In this document: positions 10,946 to 20,043 of the stretch, piece by piece
How the letters are laid out: the number at the start of each line of letters is the position of its first letter
Position numbering within the stretch: position 1 is the stretch's first letter
NCBI GenBank assembly: GCA_016713335.1
Contig: JADJPH010000007.1
Coordinates: forward strand, 1-64,000
Direction of reading: 5' to 3'
DNA from: Candidatus Fredericiella danica
GTDB lineage: Bacteria > Chloroflexota > Anaerolineae > Caldilineales > Caldilineaceae
DNA: 64,000 nucleotides
The notes under the pieces: model-generated
What the model was told of the DNA's origin: nothing
Seen by the model: only the letters and a program-made list of their open reading frames with translations
Database searches by the model: none
Position numbers and translations under genes: made by a program

Positions 10946-11033
10946 CACGGCGATGACGTAATTGGGGTTTGGAAATTATGTGCGGTTGCCGCATACTATA
11001 TACATAACTAGTTTCCTCAACCCTCATAGCGTG

Positions 11034-11039
11034 TAGAAT
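11034..11039 (+). promoter_or_regulatory. putative -10 for glgB
   Basis: TAGAAT about 67 bp upstream of the glgB start, in an AT-richer intergenic region (10951-11105) that otherwise holds nothing recognised. The -35 is weak. Low-confidence motif call. Confidence 0.3.
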
Positions 11040-11105
11040 AGTCAAGGTCCCCACAATAGAAACAAAACATCGCGAGTGATTGCGATTTCGATGAGGAGCG
11101 ATCTC

Positions 11106-13415
11106 GTGAACGACAAGACCAGTGCATCAGAGCCAGTGGAACCCGAACCTGTTGCTGCACAGCCGGCGCCGGAGATGGCAACCCCACCCAAGCCCCCCGT
11201 CAACAAGTCGACGGTCGCAATCGATCAAATTGACGCGATTGTTGGCGGATATCATGGCGCGCCCTTCGATGTCCTCGGCCCACATGTGACCCAAGTCAAG
11301 GGCAAGGACACCTTCGTGATCCGTGCGTTCCGGCCACTGGACGAAAAGGTCCTTGTCCTGGACATCGCCACCGGCAAGCGCACCGAGATGGAAATGGTCC
11401 ATCCGGGCGGCTTCTTCGAAGCGGTATTTAGCCGCCGCAAAGTGCCCTTTGCCTACCGGTTGATTGTTGAAGACGGCGAGGGCCACGACTACGAGTTGGA
11501 GGATCCCTATCGCTTCACCGATTGGCTGCTGACCGACTTCGACATCTATCTGCACGGAGAGGGCACCTTTGTCAACAGTTACGAGAAATTCGGCGCACAT
11601 TTCCGCGATGTGGACGGCGTGCGCGGCGTAACTTTTGCGGTGTGGGCGCCAAACGCGCTGCGCGTCAGCGTGATTGGGCCGTTCAATGCCTGGGATGATC
11701 GCGTCTCCGTGATGCAGCAGCGTAACGAAAATTCGGGCATCTGGGAGATCTTCCTGCCGAATCTGCCCGAAGGGGTCCATTACAAGTATTCGATCAAATC
11801 AAAACTCATGGGGTATCAGGTTGACAAGGCCGATCCCTACGGTTTCTATGCTGAGATGCGCCCCACGACTGACTCGCGCGTCTGGGATATCAATAAGTAT
11901 GCGTGGGGTGACAGCGAGTGGATGGCGCAGCGCAAAGAATTACAGGCGCCGGATCGGCCGATCAATATCTACGAAGTGCATTTGGGCAGTTGGATGCGCG
12001 TCCCCGACACCAACGGCTTCCTATCCTATCGCGATCTGGCGGTGAGACTGGTCGAGTACGTCAAGGAAATAGGTTTCACCCATATCGAACTGCTGCCCAT
12101 CACCGAGCACCCGTTTGATGGTTCCTGGGGCTATCAGGTGACCGGCTACTATGCGCCGACGAGTCGCTTCGGTTCACCAGACGATTTCATGTTCTTCATG
12201 GATCACTGCCACCAGAATGGAATTGGCGTCATTCTGGACTGGGTGCCGGCGCACTTCCCGCGCGATGCCCATGGTCTCGGGTTCTTTGACGGCACCCACC
12301 TTTATGAGCACTCAGACCCACGTCAGGGTGAACACCGGGATTGGGGCACGAAGATCTTCAACTATGGCCGTAATGAAGTCTGCAACTTTCTGCTGAGCAA
12401 CGCGGTCTTCTGGTGCAAGCAATATCACATGGATGGCCTGCGCGTCGACGCGGTTGCGTCCTTGCTCTATTTGGACTATAGCCGCAAGGCCGGCGAATGG
12501 GTGCCCAACAAATACGGCGGCCGCGAAAACCTGGATGCCATCGACTTTATCCGGCGCTTCAACGAGTTGGTCCACGAAGAGGCGCCCGGCGCCATTACGA
12601 TTGCCGAGGAGAGCACCTCGTGGCCAATGGTCTCGCGGCCCACATACATGGGCGGTCTGGGGTTTGATTTCAAATGGAATATGGGGTGGATGCACGACAT
12701 GCTCTCCTACATGGAGAAAGACCCCATTTACCGGCGCTATCACCAGAACCAGGTTACCTTCAGCCTGATTTATGCGTTCCACGAGAACTTCATCCTGCCC
12801 TTCTCTCATGATGAGGTCGTGCATCTGAAACGATCCATGGTGGATAAGATGCCGGGTGACGTGTGGCAGAAGTACGCCAACCTGCGGGCACTCTACACCT
12901 ACATGTACGGTCACCCAGGGAAGAAGTTGCTCTTCATGGGCAGTGAATTCGGCCAGTGGTCGGAATGGAGTGAAGCTCGCTCGCTCGACTGGCACCTGCT
13001 CCAATGGGAAGACCACCAGAAGATGCAGCGCTTCGTGCGCGATCTCAGCCGGCTGTATGCTTACGAACCGGCGCTCTACGAGGTGGATGGCAGTTGGGAA
13101 GGATTCCAGTGGATCGACTTCGCCGATGCGGACTCATCCATCATCAGCTTCCTGCGCCGCGGCAAAGATCCGGCCGATGTCATGGTCTTCGTCTGCAATT
13201 TCACGCCGGTGTCCAGGCAGGGCTACCGGGTTGGCCTGCCGGCGGAAGGTTTCTTTGCCGAGACATTGAACAGTGACTGGGAGCTTTACGGCGGTAGTGG
13301 CGTGAATAACAATGGAGGCGTTTGGGCGGAACTGTTACCGTGGCAGAGTTGCCAATATTCGGCAACCATCAATGTGCCGCCGCTCGGCTGCGTTGTGCTC
13401 AAACTGCAGCGCTAA
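11106..13415 (+). CDS. glgB: 1,4-alpha-glucan branching enzyme
   Basis: Introduces alpha-1,6 branches into glycogen (GH13 subfamily). Start GTG at 11106 is preferred over upstream in-frame codons because AGGAG (11094-11098) sits seven bases before it. An acidic/Pro-rich N-terminal tail precedes two CBM48/N-type beta domains (residues about 40-230) and the TIM barrel. Catalytic motifs are GLRVDAVAS with the nucleophile Asp (about residue 445), AEEST with the acid Glu (about 500) and FSHDEVVH (about 566). It ends with the usual all-beta C domain. Length about 769 aa, normal for two-N-domain GlgB. No other glg gene is nearby. Confidence 0.96.
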   Translation: MNDKTSASEPVEPEPVAAQPAPEMATPPKPPVNKSTVAIDQIDAIVGGYHGAPFDVLGPHVTQVKGKDTFVIRAFRPLDEKVLVLDIATGKRTEMEMVHPGGFFEAVFSRRKVPFAYRLIVEDGEGHDYELEDPYRFTDWLLTDFDIYLHGEGTFVNSYEKFGAHFRDVDGVRGVTFAVWAPNALRVSVIGPFNAWDDRVSVMQQRNENSGIWEIFLPNLPEGVHYKYSIKSKLMGYQVDKADPYGFYAEMRPTTDSRVWDINKYAWGDSEWMAQRKELQAPDRPINIYEVHLGSWMRVPDTNGFLSYRDLAVRLVEYVKEIGFTHIELLPITEHPFDGSWGYQVTGYYAPTSRFGSPDDFMFFMDHCHQNGIGVILDWVPAHFPRDAHGLGFFDGTHLYEHSDPRQGEHRDWGTKIFNYGRNEVCNFLLSNAVFWCKQYHMDGLRVDAVASLLYLDYSRKAGEWVPNKYGGRENLDAIDFIRRFNELVHEEAPGAITIAEESTSWPMVSRPTYMGGLGFDFKWNMGWMHDMLSYMEKDPIYRRYHQNQVTFSLIYAFHENFILPFSHDEVVHLKRSMVDKMPGDVWQKYANLRALYTYMYGHPGKKLLFMGSEFGQWSEWSEARSLDWHLLQWEDHQKMQRFVRDLSRLYAYEPALYEVDGSWEGFQWIDFADADSSIISFLRRGKDPADVMVFVCNFTPVSRQGYRVGLPAEGFFAETLNSDWELYGGSGVNNNGGVWAELLPWQSCQYSATINVPPLGCVVLKLQR

Positions 13416-13461
13416 CGCTCTGTTTCTTTTCGAAGACCAAAGACAAGTCGACGGAACTGTC

Positions 13462-14677
13462 GTGGCTGTCCTGGGTGTCCTGGCCGATGACTTCACCGGC
13501 GCCTGCGATACAGGTGTTCAGTTTGCACGCGCCGGTATGCGGACGCGTATGGTCATGTCCAGTGCGATGGCGTTGAAACGCTTTGGCATTGATGTGGTCG
13601 CGTATTCCACTGAGACGCGCAATCTAGAGTCAAACGATGCCTATCGCCGCGTACGTGATGCGGCAGCGTTCTTGAGTCGAAACCAGATCGACATCGTTTT
13701 CAAGAAGATCGATTCGACGCTGCGCGGTCCGGTTGCGGCTGAGCTGGATGGTGCGCTCGATGAAAGCGGCTTCCACCTTGCCGTCGTCTGCCCTGCTTTC
13801 CCCGCAAATCGCCGCACGCTGCAGGACGGCATCCTCTTTGTCGATGGCAAACCACTGGAGTCCGTCACCCACGCACCACGGCCGCCTCCATCTCCCCAGC
13901 CTGTTGGCTGCCGGAAGCACACATCAAATCCACGATTTGAAACTTGACCGCGTCCGTGCGGGTGCGCCGCAACTGGCGGCGTTGTTCAAGAATCTGACCG
14001 GACCACAGGGCAATGTCGTTGTCTGCGATGCAGAAACCGAGGCGGATCTAGCTGCCATCGTGGACGCGGCGACATCCGTCGAAGAAAAGGTGCTACTGGT
14101 CGGTTCGGCTGGGTTGGCAATGCCCTATGCGATGCGTGCCGGCGTGCGCAGACGCCGTGCCGTGATCGTAGTCTCCGGCACGATAAGCGCTGTTACCCAG
14201 GCACAGTTGGCACGCCTGCCCGCGGACTGCAACCGCATCATCGTCGACCCGCAGATGGCCGTTGAACGCGGCCAACGCTGGCGGCGTTGGCTGGGGGTGG
14301 TGGCCAGTGCACCATTGGCGGAGGCCGCATCCCCGATCTATGTGGTGACCGTCGGGCCACGGGTCATTGAAGCCGCACACGACACGTCCTTGCGCATTGC
14401 GTCCGCCCTAGGCGAGGTGACCGAAGTGCTGTTGCGCACGATCAACTGCGACGGGATGATCGTTTCGGGCGGTGAGACCGCCAACGCCGTCATGGCGCAA
14501 CTGCGCGCCGAGGGGATCGACCTCACCGAGGAATTGCTGCCCGGGATTCCAACCGGGTTGGTGGTCGCCGGCCCCTATGCCGGGATGCGGATCGTCACCA
14601 AGGCGGGCGGTTTTGGCGAGATTGATGCGCTGGTCAAGGCGATCGCTTACTTGCGCGGGGAAAGGGAAGCATCATGA
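13462..14677 (+). CDS. four-carbon acid sugar kinase family (DUF1537, DtnK/OtnK-like), frameshifted
   Basis: ATP-dependent kinases of this family phosphorylate D-threonate or D-erythronate at O4. The N-terminal sugar-binding domain starts GVLADDFTGACDTGVQF with KKIDSTLRGPVAAEL; the C-terminal nucleotide domain shows VGSAGLAMP, VVSGTIS, IVSGGETA and TKAGGFG. GTG at 13462 is the only start near the conserved N-terminus. The frame moves near 13880-13895 (from LESVTHAP to HLPSLLAAG). The stop overlaps the ATG of the PdxA2-like gene (ATGA), the arrangement known for the dtnK-pdxA2 pathway. Exact substrate cannot be read from sequence. Confidence 0.85.
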
Positions 14678-15711
14678 CCGCAAACACACTACCGATCCTC
14701 GCTTTGACGATGGGGGACGCCGCCGGCGTGGGTCCGGAGATCATCGTCAAGGCATTGGGGCGCGCCGATGTGCGTGGCTGGTGCCGCCCATTGGTGGTAG
14801 GCGATGCCGCCATCCTGCGCGACAACCTGCGCTTCTGGAACGGGCCGAATGCACCCAGGTTGGTCCAGGTTGACGCGCCTGACGCAGTGGGTGTCGATCC
14901 CGACGCGATATACCTGTTCCAACCCGGCGCACCTCTCGCCGGCATCGTTCCGGGCCAACTCTCTGCCGAAGCCGGCCGGGGTGCGGTTGAGTTTGTGATG
15001 GCAGCGATCAAACTTGCCGAGCGCGGGCAGGTGGCCGGCATCGTCACCGCGCCGCTGAACAAAGAGGCAATGCATCGCGCTGGATATTCTTACCCAGGCC
15101 ACACGGAATTACTCGCCGAGCAGTTTGGCGTTTCCACTTACTCACTCGTGCTGGCCGCGCGTGGCCAGTTTGTCTTTCACGTGACAACGCATGTATCGCT
15201 GCGCGACGCCATCGACCTGATCACCTTCGAGCGCGTCCTTGGTCAAATCCGGCTGGCGCACTTCCTGGCGCAAGCGCTCGACCAACCGGAGGCCACGATT
15301 GCCGTTGCGGGGTTAAATCCGCATGCGGGCGAAGGCGGGCTGTTCGGGCGTGAAGAGATCGAGATCATTGGTCCCGCGGTGGTACAGGCGCAGCAAGAGG
15401 GGATCCCTGCGGTGGGGCCTTTGCCGGCCGATGTGCTCTTCCCCCGCGCGGCGGCGGGTCGCTACAAGTTTGTGATTGCGCTCTACCACGACCAGGGCCA
15501 CGTGGTGTTCAAGACGCTTTTCTTTGACGAAGGCGTCAACGTGACCGTGGGTCTCCCGGTGATACGAACCTCAGTGGACCACGGCACGGCCTTCGACATC
15601 GCCGGGCATGGCATCGCCCGTGAGGAGAGCCTCGTCGAAGCCATCAAGTTGGCCGCGCGGCTCGGCCCGAAGTGGGGGCAGATCTGTGCAAAGGCCAACC
15701 TGACGCTGTAG
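14674..15711 (+). CDS. pdxA2: PdxA2-type 4-phospho-D-threonate/erythronate dehydrogenase
   Basis: 345 aa. PdxA superfamily, NAD-dependent oxidative decarboxylation of a 4-phosphorylated hydroxyacid. N-terminus LALTMGDAAGVGPEIIVKAL and the metal-binding His motifs SYPGHTELLAEQFG and LYHDQGHVVFKTLFFDEGVNVTVGLP are typical. PdxA of vitamin B6 synthesis is similar, but the four-base overlap with a DUF1537 kinase argues for PdxA2: together they would convert D-threonate or D-erythronate to dihydroxyacetone phosphate and CO2. No isomerase, transporter or regulator is adjacent. Confidence 0.88.
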   Translation: MTANTLPILALTMGDAAGVGPEIIVKALGRADVRGWCRPLVVGDAAILRDNLRFWNGPNAPRLVQVDAPDAVGVDPDAIYLFQPGAPLAGIVPGQLSAEAGRGAVEFVMAAIKLAERGQVAGIVTAPLNKEAMHRAGYSYPGHTELLAEQFGVSTYSLVLAARGQFVFHVTTHVSLRDAIDLITFERVLGQIRLAHFLAQALDQPEATIAVAGLNPHAGEGGLFGREEIEIIGPAVVQAQQEGIPAVGPLPADVLFPRAAAGRYKFVIALYHDQGHVVFKTLFFDEGVNVTVGLPVIRTSVDHGTAFDIAGHGIAREESLVEAIKLAARLGPKWGQICAKANLTL

Positions 15712-15756
15712 CGCCCTCTGTGACAGGAAAGTGAAAGGCACACCTTACTATCCACA

Positions 15757-15765
15757 TGCTAGAAT
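15757..15765 (+). promoter_or_regulatory. extended -10 promoter
   Basis: TGCTAGAAT (TG-n-TAGAAT) lies 43 bp upstream of the ATG at 15808, in the gap after the PdxA2-like gene. Same motif style as the mutS promoter. Confidence 0.4.
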
Positions 15766-15807
15766 GCCCTTACGCAACCCGTTGATCGACGAACCGTAAG
15801 GATTAGC

Positions 15808-16248
15808 ATGCAACATCCAGTGCGCACACTCTTCTTGTCCATCTGCCTGCCAGTGCTCGTCCTTGTGACACTGGTGCTCCCTGTCGCTGCTGCCGGCGGA
15901 GGGCTGGTTTCCGGCAAGGTGTTCCTGGACGCCAATCGCAATTTGCAGGCCGAACCAGCCGAGATCGCAATCTCAGGCGCCACCGTACACGTGCGTTCGA
16001 TTGATCGCCCCACGAACATCTATACGGTCACAGCGGACGCCAACGGTGATTACCTGGTGCGCGACCTGCGTTACGGGAAGTACGAAGTATGGGTCGAGGT
16101 CAGTGCTGGGTATGAATCGATCATGCTGACGACATCGCTCGGCGAGGCCAACGGCGCCGTCGCCCTAGATCTGCCCGTGCAGGAGATTCTGGCGACCCCC
16201 GACCCGGCGGCAGCGCCGGACCTCTTCATGCCGGCGCTGTTCGGGTAG
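15808..16248 (+). CDS. small exported SdrD-B/carboxypeptidase-regulatory-like protein
   Basis: 146 aa with a signal peptide at residues 1-30 (TLFLSICLPVLVLVTLVLPVAAAGG). One Cna/SdrD B-type beta-sandwich follows: GLVSGKVFLDANRNL, Asn/Asp-rich DANGDYLVRDLRYGKYEVWVE, the usual opening and closing strands. AAGGA at 15798-15802 is the ribosome site. The C-terminus is a short Pro/Ala spacer ending LFMPALFG, reminiscent of the tail VYMPNMIR of the exported protein ending at 4779. No transmembrane anchor or LPXTG is seen. Function unknown, probably surface-associated. Confidence 0.72.
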   Translation: MQHPVRTLFLSICLPVLVLVTLVLPVAAAGGGLVSGKVFLDANRNLQAEPAEIAISGATVHVRSIDRPTNIYTVTADANGDYLVRDLRYGKYEVWVEVSAGYESIMLTTSLGEANGAVALDLPVQEILATPDPAAAPDLFMPALFG

Positions 16249-16260
16249 CTCAGGCCAGGG

Positions 16261-17526
16261 TCACTTCCGCTTAAAGCGCGACTTCAAGTTATCCCAGCGC
16301 CCCGTCCGCAACTCCTCGGCGGGGATCTCCACTGCGTCCGGCGCAGTGAAGAGGATGTTGAGCCGGTCCCCCTCATATTTGGCGCCCGCAATTTCCAGTT
16401 TGGCGAGACCGGTGGGCAGCGCAAGATTCCGCTTCCAATTCCCGATACGCACAATCAACTCGTCAAAGACGCTGCGGTGAAGGTTGATTTCCGCGCGTTC
16501 CACCAGCGGCAGCGGGATGCTCAGCACATATTGGCCGTCGCGGCGGAAGATCTCCTGTGATTTTCCTGCATAGAATTTCTGCGTCGGGTCACCGTGACCA
16601 CCCTTGACCGGGTGGTGCCCAAACACCGTGTTCGCCATGCGCCGCAGCATGTCGACGCCCGTGACTTCCTGGTCAAAGAGCGGAATTTCAAAGATCGGCA
16701 GCGGCTGAAAACATTCGTGGACCAATTCCAGGTTGGCCGCCTGTGCAGTCTTCCACGTATCAAAGTAGTGATCGGACAGGTCGCGCGGAAAGACACGGTT
16801 GCAGACAACAGCATCGACGGAATAGCCGTACAGATTGAGGTAGGTGTACGCGCGCTGCGCTTCTTTCACCACCATTTTTTCGGGGTTCAGCACAACCCGC
16901 ATGCTGCTGATATCGCTATCGCTCAGCAGTTGGCTCATCCGTTCCAGGTGCTCGACCAGGTCCTCGATGCTGTCGAACATGTCCTCATCGGGCAGCGGCA
17001 TGTCGGTCATCCGGCGCACGACGGGCCGCGCCATCAAGATCGTCTTGCGCTGGAAGGGAAAGATCTTTTCGATATACCAGCGCGCCATGTCGGGAAAGCT
17101 CAACAGTTGCAAGGTTGAACCGGTCGGCGCGGCATCGATGATGATGACATCGTAGTCACCGCTGTCCGCCAGCGCCGTGATCTGCATCAGGCTGGCCAAT
17201 TCTTCCATGCCGGGCAGCACCGCAGTCTCTTCGGCCACCAGTTTATCCATCCCCTGCCAGGCAAAGAGCGCGTTGAGATAGTTGAGCACCGTGCCCCAAT
17301 ACGCATCCATCTGGCTCAACAGATCGATTTCCTGGCCCCAGAGGTTCGGTTGGAGCTGGACCAACTGGTTGCCGATCTTGCGGTCAAAACTGTCGCCCAG
17401 ACTGTGGGCCGGATCTGTGCTGAGCACGGCGGTGCGATAGCCGAGTTCAGCGCAGCGGACGGCGGTCGCCGCACTCACGCTGGTCTTCCCCACGCCGCCT
17501 TTGCCCGTATAGAGTAGTATGCGCAT
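16261..17526 (-). CDS. ArsA/Get3-family ATPase
   Basis: Deviant P-loop GKGGVGKTS at residues 8-16, switch I DPAHSLGDSF and DAAPTGSTLQLL near residue 125 identify an ArsA/Get3 ATPase. The ATG at 17526 (MRILLYTGKGG) is preferred over an in-frame ATG seven codons upstream because AAGGA precedes it. After the ATPase core the C-terminal region (about residues 330-410) reads like the small HSP20-like domain found in single-domain bacterial ArsA proteins (VLSIPLPLVERAEINLHR). No arsenite-binding Cys triad or Get3 CxxC is seen and no ars genes are adjacent, so an arsenic role is doubtful. Confidence 0.87.
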   Translation of the reverse strand: MRILLYTGKGGVGKTSVSAATAVRCAELGYRTAVLSTDPAHSLGDSFDRKIGNQLVQLQPNLWGQEIDLLSQMDAYWGTVLNYLNALFAWQGMDKLVAEETAVLPGMEELASLMQITALADSGDYDVIIIDAAPTGSTLQLLSFPDMARWYIEKIFPFQRKTILMARPVVRRMTDMPLPDEDMFDSIEDLVEHLERMSQLLSDSDISSMRVVLNPEKMVVKEAQRAYTYLNLYGYSVDAVVCNRVFPRDLSDHYFDTWKTAQAANLELVHECFQPLPIFEIPLFDQEVTGVDMLRRMANTVFGHHPVKGGHGDPTQKFYAGKSQEIFRRDGQYVLSIPLPLVERAEINLHRSVFDELIVRIGNWKRNLALPTGLAKLEIAGAKYEGDRLNILFTAPDAVEIPAEELRTGRWDNLKSRFKRK

Positions 17527-17614
17527 ACCTTTGTTTGTCCTTACCATTTGCTAAAGTCTGGCGCGAGTATAGCATAGCGTGTCCCGCCGCACCGCACGGA
17601 AGCCTCCATTGCGC

Positions 17615-17620
17615 TATAAT
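17615..17620 (+). promoter_or_regulatory. -10 element positioned for a leaderless transcript
   Basis: TATAAT ends seven bases upstream of the ATG at 17627, so transcription would begin at or next to the start codon. No Shine-Dalgarno sequence is present. The same geometry appears at 28730-28742. Confidence 0.5.
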
Positions 17621-17626
17621 CCATCC

Positions 17627-18757
17627 ATGCGTGTGGTCATGGTGAGTAAGGCGTTGGTGGTGGGCGCCTATCAACGAAAAGCGGAAGAACTGGCGCGGCT
17701 CGGGGTCGAGTTGACCGTGTTTGCACCGCCGGTGTGGCGGGATCGACGCGGTGAACAGCGGCTCGAATACACCCACACCCAGGGGTATATGCTACGCGAA
17801 CTCCCGATGTGCTTCACCGGCAACTACCACCTCCACTACTATCCGTCACTGGATCGCGAGTTGGCGCAGTTGCAGCCGGACGTATTGCACATGGACGAGG
17901 AGCCGTACAATCTTGCGACGTGGCTGGGCTTGCGCAGTGCACAGCGCCGGCAGATCGCCGCCACCTTTTTTACCTGGCAGAATCTAGCGCGCAACTACCC
18001 GCCGCCGTTTGCCCAACTGGAACGCGCCAACTATCGCTACGCGCCACTTGCCATTGCCGGCAATCAGGATGCGCAAACCGTGCTGCGCCACAAGGGCTAT
18101 ACGGGTGAGATTGCGGTGATTCCCCAGTTCGGGGTGGACCCGGAGATATTTCAGCCCGGTGGCGCCCGAACCGGCTCGGCGCAATCGACGCTGCGCATCG
18201 GCTATGCCGGGGGGCTGGTGCCGGAAAAGGGTGTCGATCTCTTGCTCCAGGCGTGCGCCGGCCTGCAGGGCGCCTGGCACTTGACGCTTGCCGGTGCAGG
18301 TGCTGAGCAAGGCAACCTGGCGGAATTGGCCGGCCAACTGGGAATTGCCGATCACATCCGGTTTGCCGGACGCGTCACCAGCAGCGCCATGCCCGCCTTC
18401 TATCAGGGGTTGGATGCACTCGTCCTCCCCAGCCGCACGCTACCCAACTGGAAAGAGCAATTTGGCCGCGTGCTGATCGAGGCGATGGCTTGCGGCGTCC
18501 CGGTTGTAGGGAGCGACAGCGGCGAGGTTCCGCATGTCATCGACAAGGCAGGGCTTGTCTTCCCAGAAGGAGATGTGCAGGCCCTGCGGGGCGCGCTGCA
18601 GTCGCTGCTAGAGAGTCACGGGTTGCAGCAGCAGCTTGGCGAGGCGGGGCGCAGCCGTGTCCTGGCCAACTACACCATGCGCCAGATTGCACAGCAGACC
18701 CTGATCGTCTACGAGAAGCTTGCCGGCAGGCAGGCAAACCGGAAGAACGGGCAATAA
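17627..18757 (+). CDS. glycosyltransferase family 4
   Basis: About 376 aa GT-B glycosyltransferase. The C-terminal domain has the family hinge GYAGGLVPEKGVDLLL and the E-x7-E motif in EQFGRVLIEAMACGVPVVGSDSGE. The ATG at 17627 (MRVVMVSKALVVG) fits the family N-terminus; TATAAT just upstream suggests a leaderless message. It is the first gene of a + strand block with a second GT4, a polyprenyl sugar transferase and an MGDG-synthase-like enzyme, pointing to cell-surface glycan or glycolipid synthesis. Donor and acceptor are not predictable. Confidence 0.85.
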   Translation: MRVVMVSKALVVGAYQRKAEELARLGVELTVFAPPVWRDRRGEQRLEYTHTQGYMLRELPMCFTGNYHLHYYPSLDRELAQLQPDVLHMDEEPYNLATWLGLRSAQRRQIAATFFTWQNLARNYPPPFAQLERANYRYAPLAIAGNQDAQTVLRHKGYTGEIAVIPQFGVDPEIFQPGGARTGSAQSTLRIGYAGGLVPEKGVDLLLQACAGLQGAWHLTLAGAGAEQGNLAELAGQLGIADHIRFAGRVTSSAMPAFYQGLDALVLPSRTLPNWKEQFGRVLIEAMACGVPVVGSDSGEVPHVIDKAGLVFPEGDVQALRGALQSLLESHGLQQQLGEAGRSRVLANYTMRQIAQQTLIVYEKLAGRQANRKNGQ

Positions 18758-18760
18758 CCC

Positions 18761-19930
18761 ATGCGTATCGTCATCAATGCCCAACTGCTCAGCGACGCAG
18801 AGAGCTATCGCGGCGCGGGCGTCAGCAATTACGCCCGTAGACTGTTGAGCGCGCTCGGTGAACTGCTATTGGAACGCCACAGCACACATCGGCTCTCGGC
18901 CTATGTCCATGCGCACCGGATCACGGCGCCAGGGATCGACCTGATCGACAGCCCAGAGATCCTCGAGCGCCCGATGGCGCGCATTGCCTGGGAACAAACG
19001 GCGCTACCGCTTGAACTGCGCAGACAGCGCGCCAACCTCGTGCATGGGTTGGTGAATGTCTTGCCGCTTGCCACTGCCACACCGGGGATCGTGACCGTCC
19101 ACGACTTGTCCTTTTTACGGACGCCAGAACGGCTTCCCCCGTTGAAGCGAACCTACTTGACTGCACTCTGTCGTGTCAGCGTGCAACGTGCCGCTAAGGT
19201 CATCGCCGTCAGCCGGCAGACGGCTGGCGACGTCACTCATTTCTTTGGCACGCCGCCGGAAAAGATTGAAGTTGTTTACAACGGTGTCGCGCCTGAGTTT
19301 CAACCAATCCCGAACGCGGCCGCCACCCGCTTGCGTTCCGACCAGAACAGGCCCGAGCGTTATCTCCTTTACCTCGGCACGCTGGAACCGCGCAAAAATC
19401 TGGAACTGCTGATCCGCGCCTTTGGGCGCTGGCGCCAATCGGCTTCGGCAGTAGAGCGCGAGATTGTGCTGGTGCTTGCCGGCGCCAGGGGGTGGTATTA
19501 CGATACGATCTTCGAACAGGTCACTGCGCTTGGATTGGCCGATTCCGTCCAGTTCCCCGGCTTTATCCCAGCGGCGCAACTTCCGGACTGGTATCGCGGT
19601 GCAGAGGGGTTCGTCTATCCAAGTGTCTTTGAGGGGTTTGGCCTGCCGGTGCTCGAAGCGATGGCCTGTGGGACGCCGGTGCTTTGCAGCCACACCCCAA
19701 GCCTTTTGGAGGTTGCCGGCGATGCGACGCTAACCTTCGATCCAACAGCCGAAGAGGAGCTTTTGCACGGCCTCCAACTTCTACTCGGTCAGCCGGCGCT
19801 ACGGGCGGAGTTGCGGGCACGAGGGATGCGACAGGCGGGCGAGTTCTCATGGCATCGCTGCGCCGAGGCAACGTTGCGCATCTACGAAGCGGTAGGCGTT
19901 GCCTGCCCGCAGGGCGCCAATGCTCCGTGA
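18761..19930 (+). CDS. glycosyltransferase family 4 (mannosyltransferase-like)
   Basis: 389 aa, starts three bases after the preceding stop. N-terminus MRIVINAQLLSDAESYRGAGVS with a Gly-rich loop, a middle NVVHDLSF-type segment (VTVHDLSFLRTPERLP), YLGTLEPRKNLELLIRAF at the domain hinge, and E-x7-E in FEGFGLPVLEAMACGTPVL. Typical of bacterial mannosyl- or rhamnosyl-transferases acting on exopolysaccharide or O-antigen. Substrate unknown. Confidence 0.87.
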   Translation: MRIVINAQLLSDAESYRGAGVSNYARRLLSALGELLLERHSTHRLSAYVHAHRITAPGIDLIDSPEILERPMARIAWEQTALPLELRRQRANLVHGLVNVLPLATATPGIVTVHDLSFLRTPERLPPLKRTYLTALCRVSVQRAAKVIAVSRQTAGDVTHFFGTPPEKIEVVYNGVAPEFQPIPNAAATRLRSDQNRPERYLLYLGTLEPRKNLELLIRAFGRWRQSASAVEREIVLVLAGARGWYYDTIFEQVTALGLADSVQFPGFIPAAQLPDWYRGAEGFVYPSVFEGFGLPVLEAMACGTPVLCSHTPSLLEVAGDATLTFDPTAEEELLHGLQLLLGQPALRAELRARGMRQAGEFSWHRCAEATLRIYEAVGVACPQGANAP

Positions 19931-20043
19931 GGTGGGCGCTCTTCCAGCGTGGTGTAACTTGTGGCATTGGGGATTCGCTGGCAAAATGATGCTTCCGCAG
20001 AAGTCAGCGGGCTTTGTTTACCGAGTTCACCCAGCCATCCTGT

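Noticed and set aside
12312..13016. Long minus-strand open frame opposite glgB
   Set aside because: A shadow of a high-GC coding strand; no ribosome site and no domain.
15172..15190. parS-like TTTCACGTGA in the PdxA2-like gene
   Set aside because: Only the central ten bases match; the outer half-sites differ, and it is in coding sequence.
16594..17118. Plus-strand open frame opposite the ArsA gene
   Set aside because: Antisense shadow with His/Arg-rich composition and no start signal.
16261..17526. Arsenite pump ATPase with arsenic resistance role
   Set aside because: No arsB, arsR or metal-binding Cys set; only the ATPase fold is supported.
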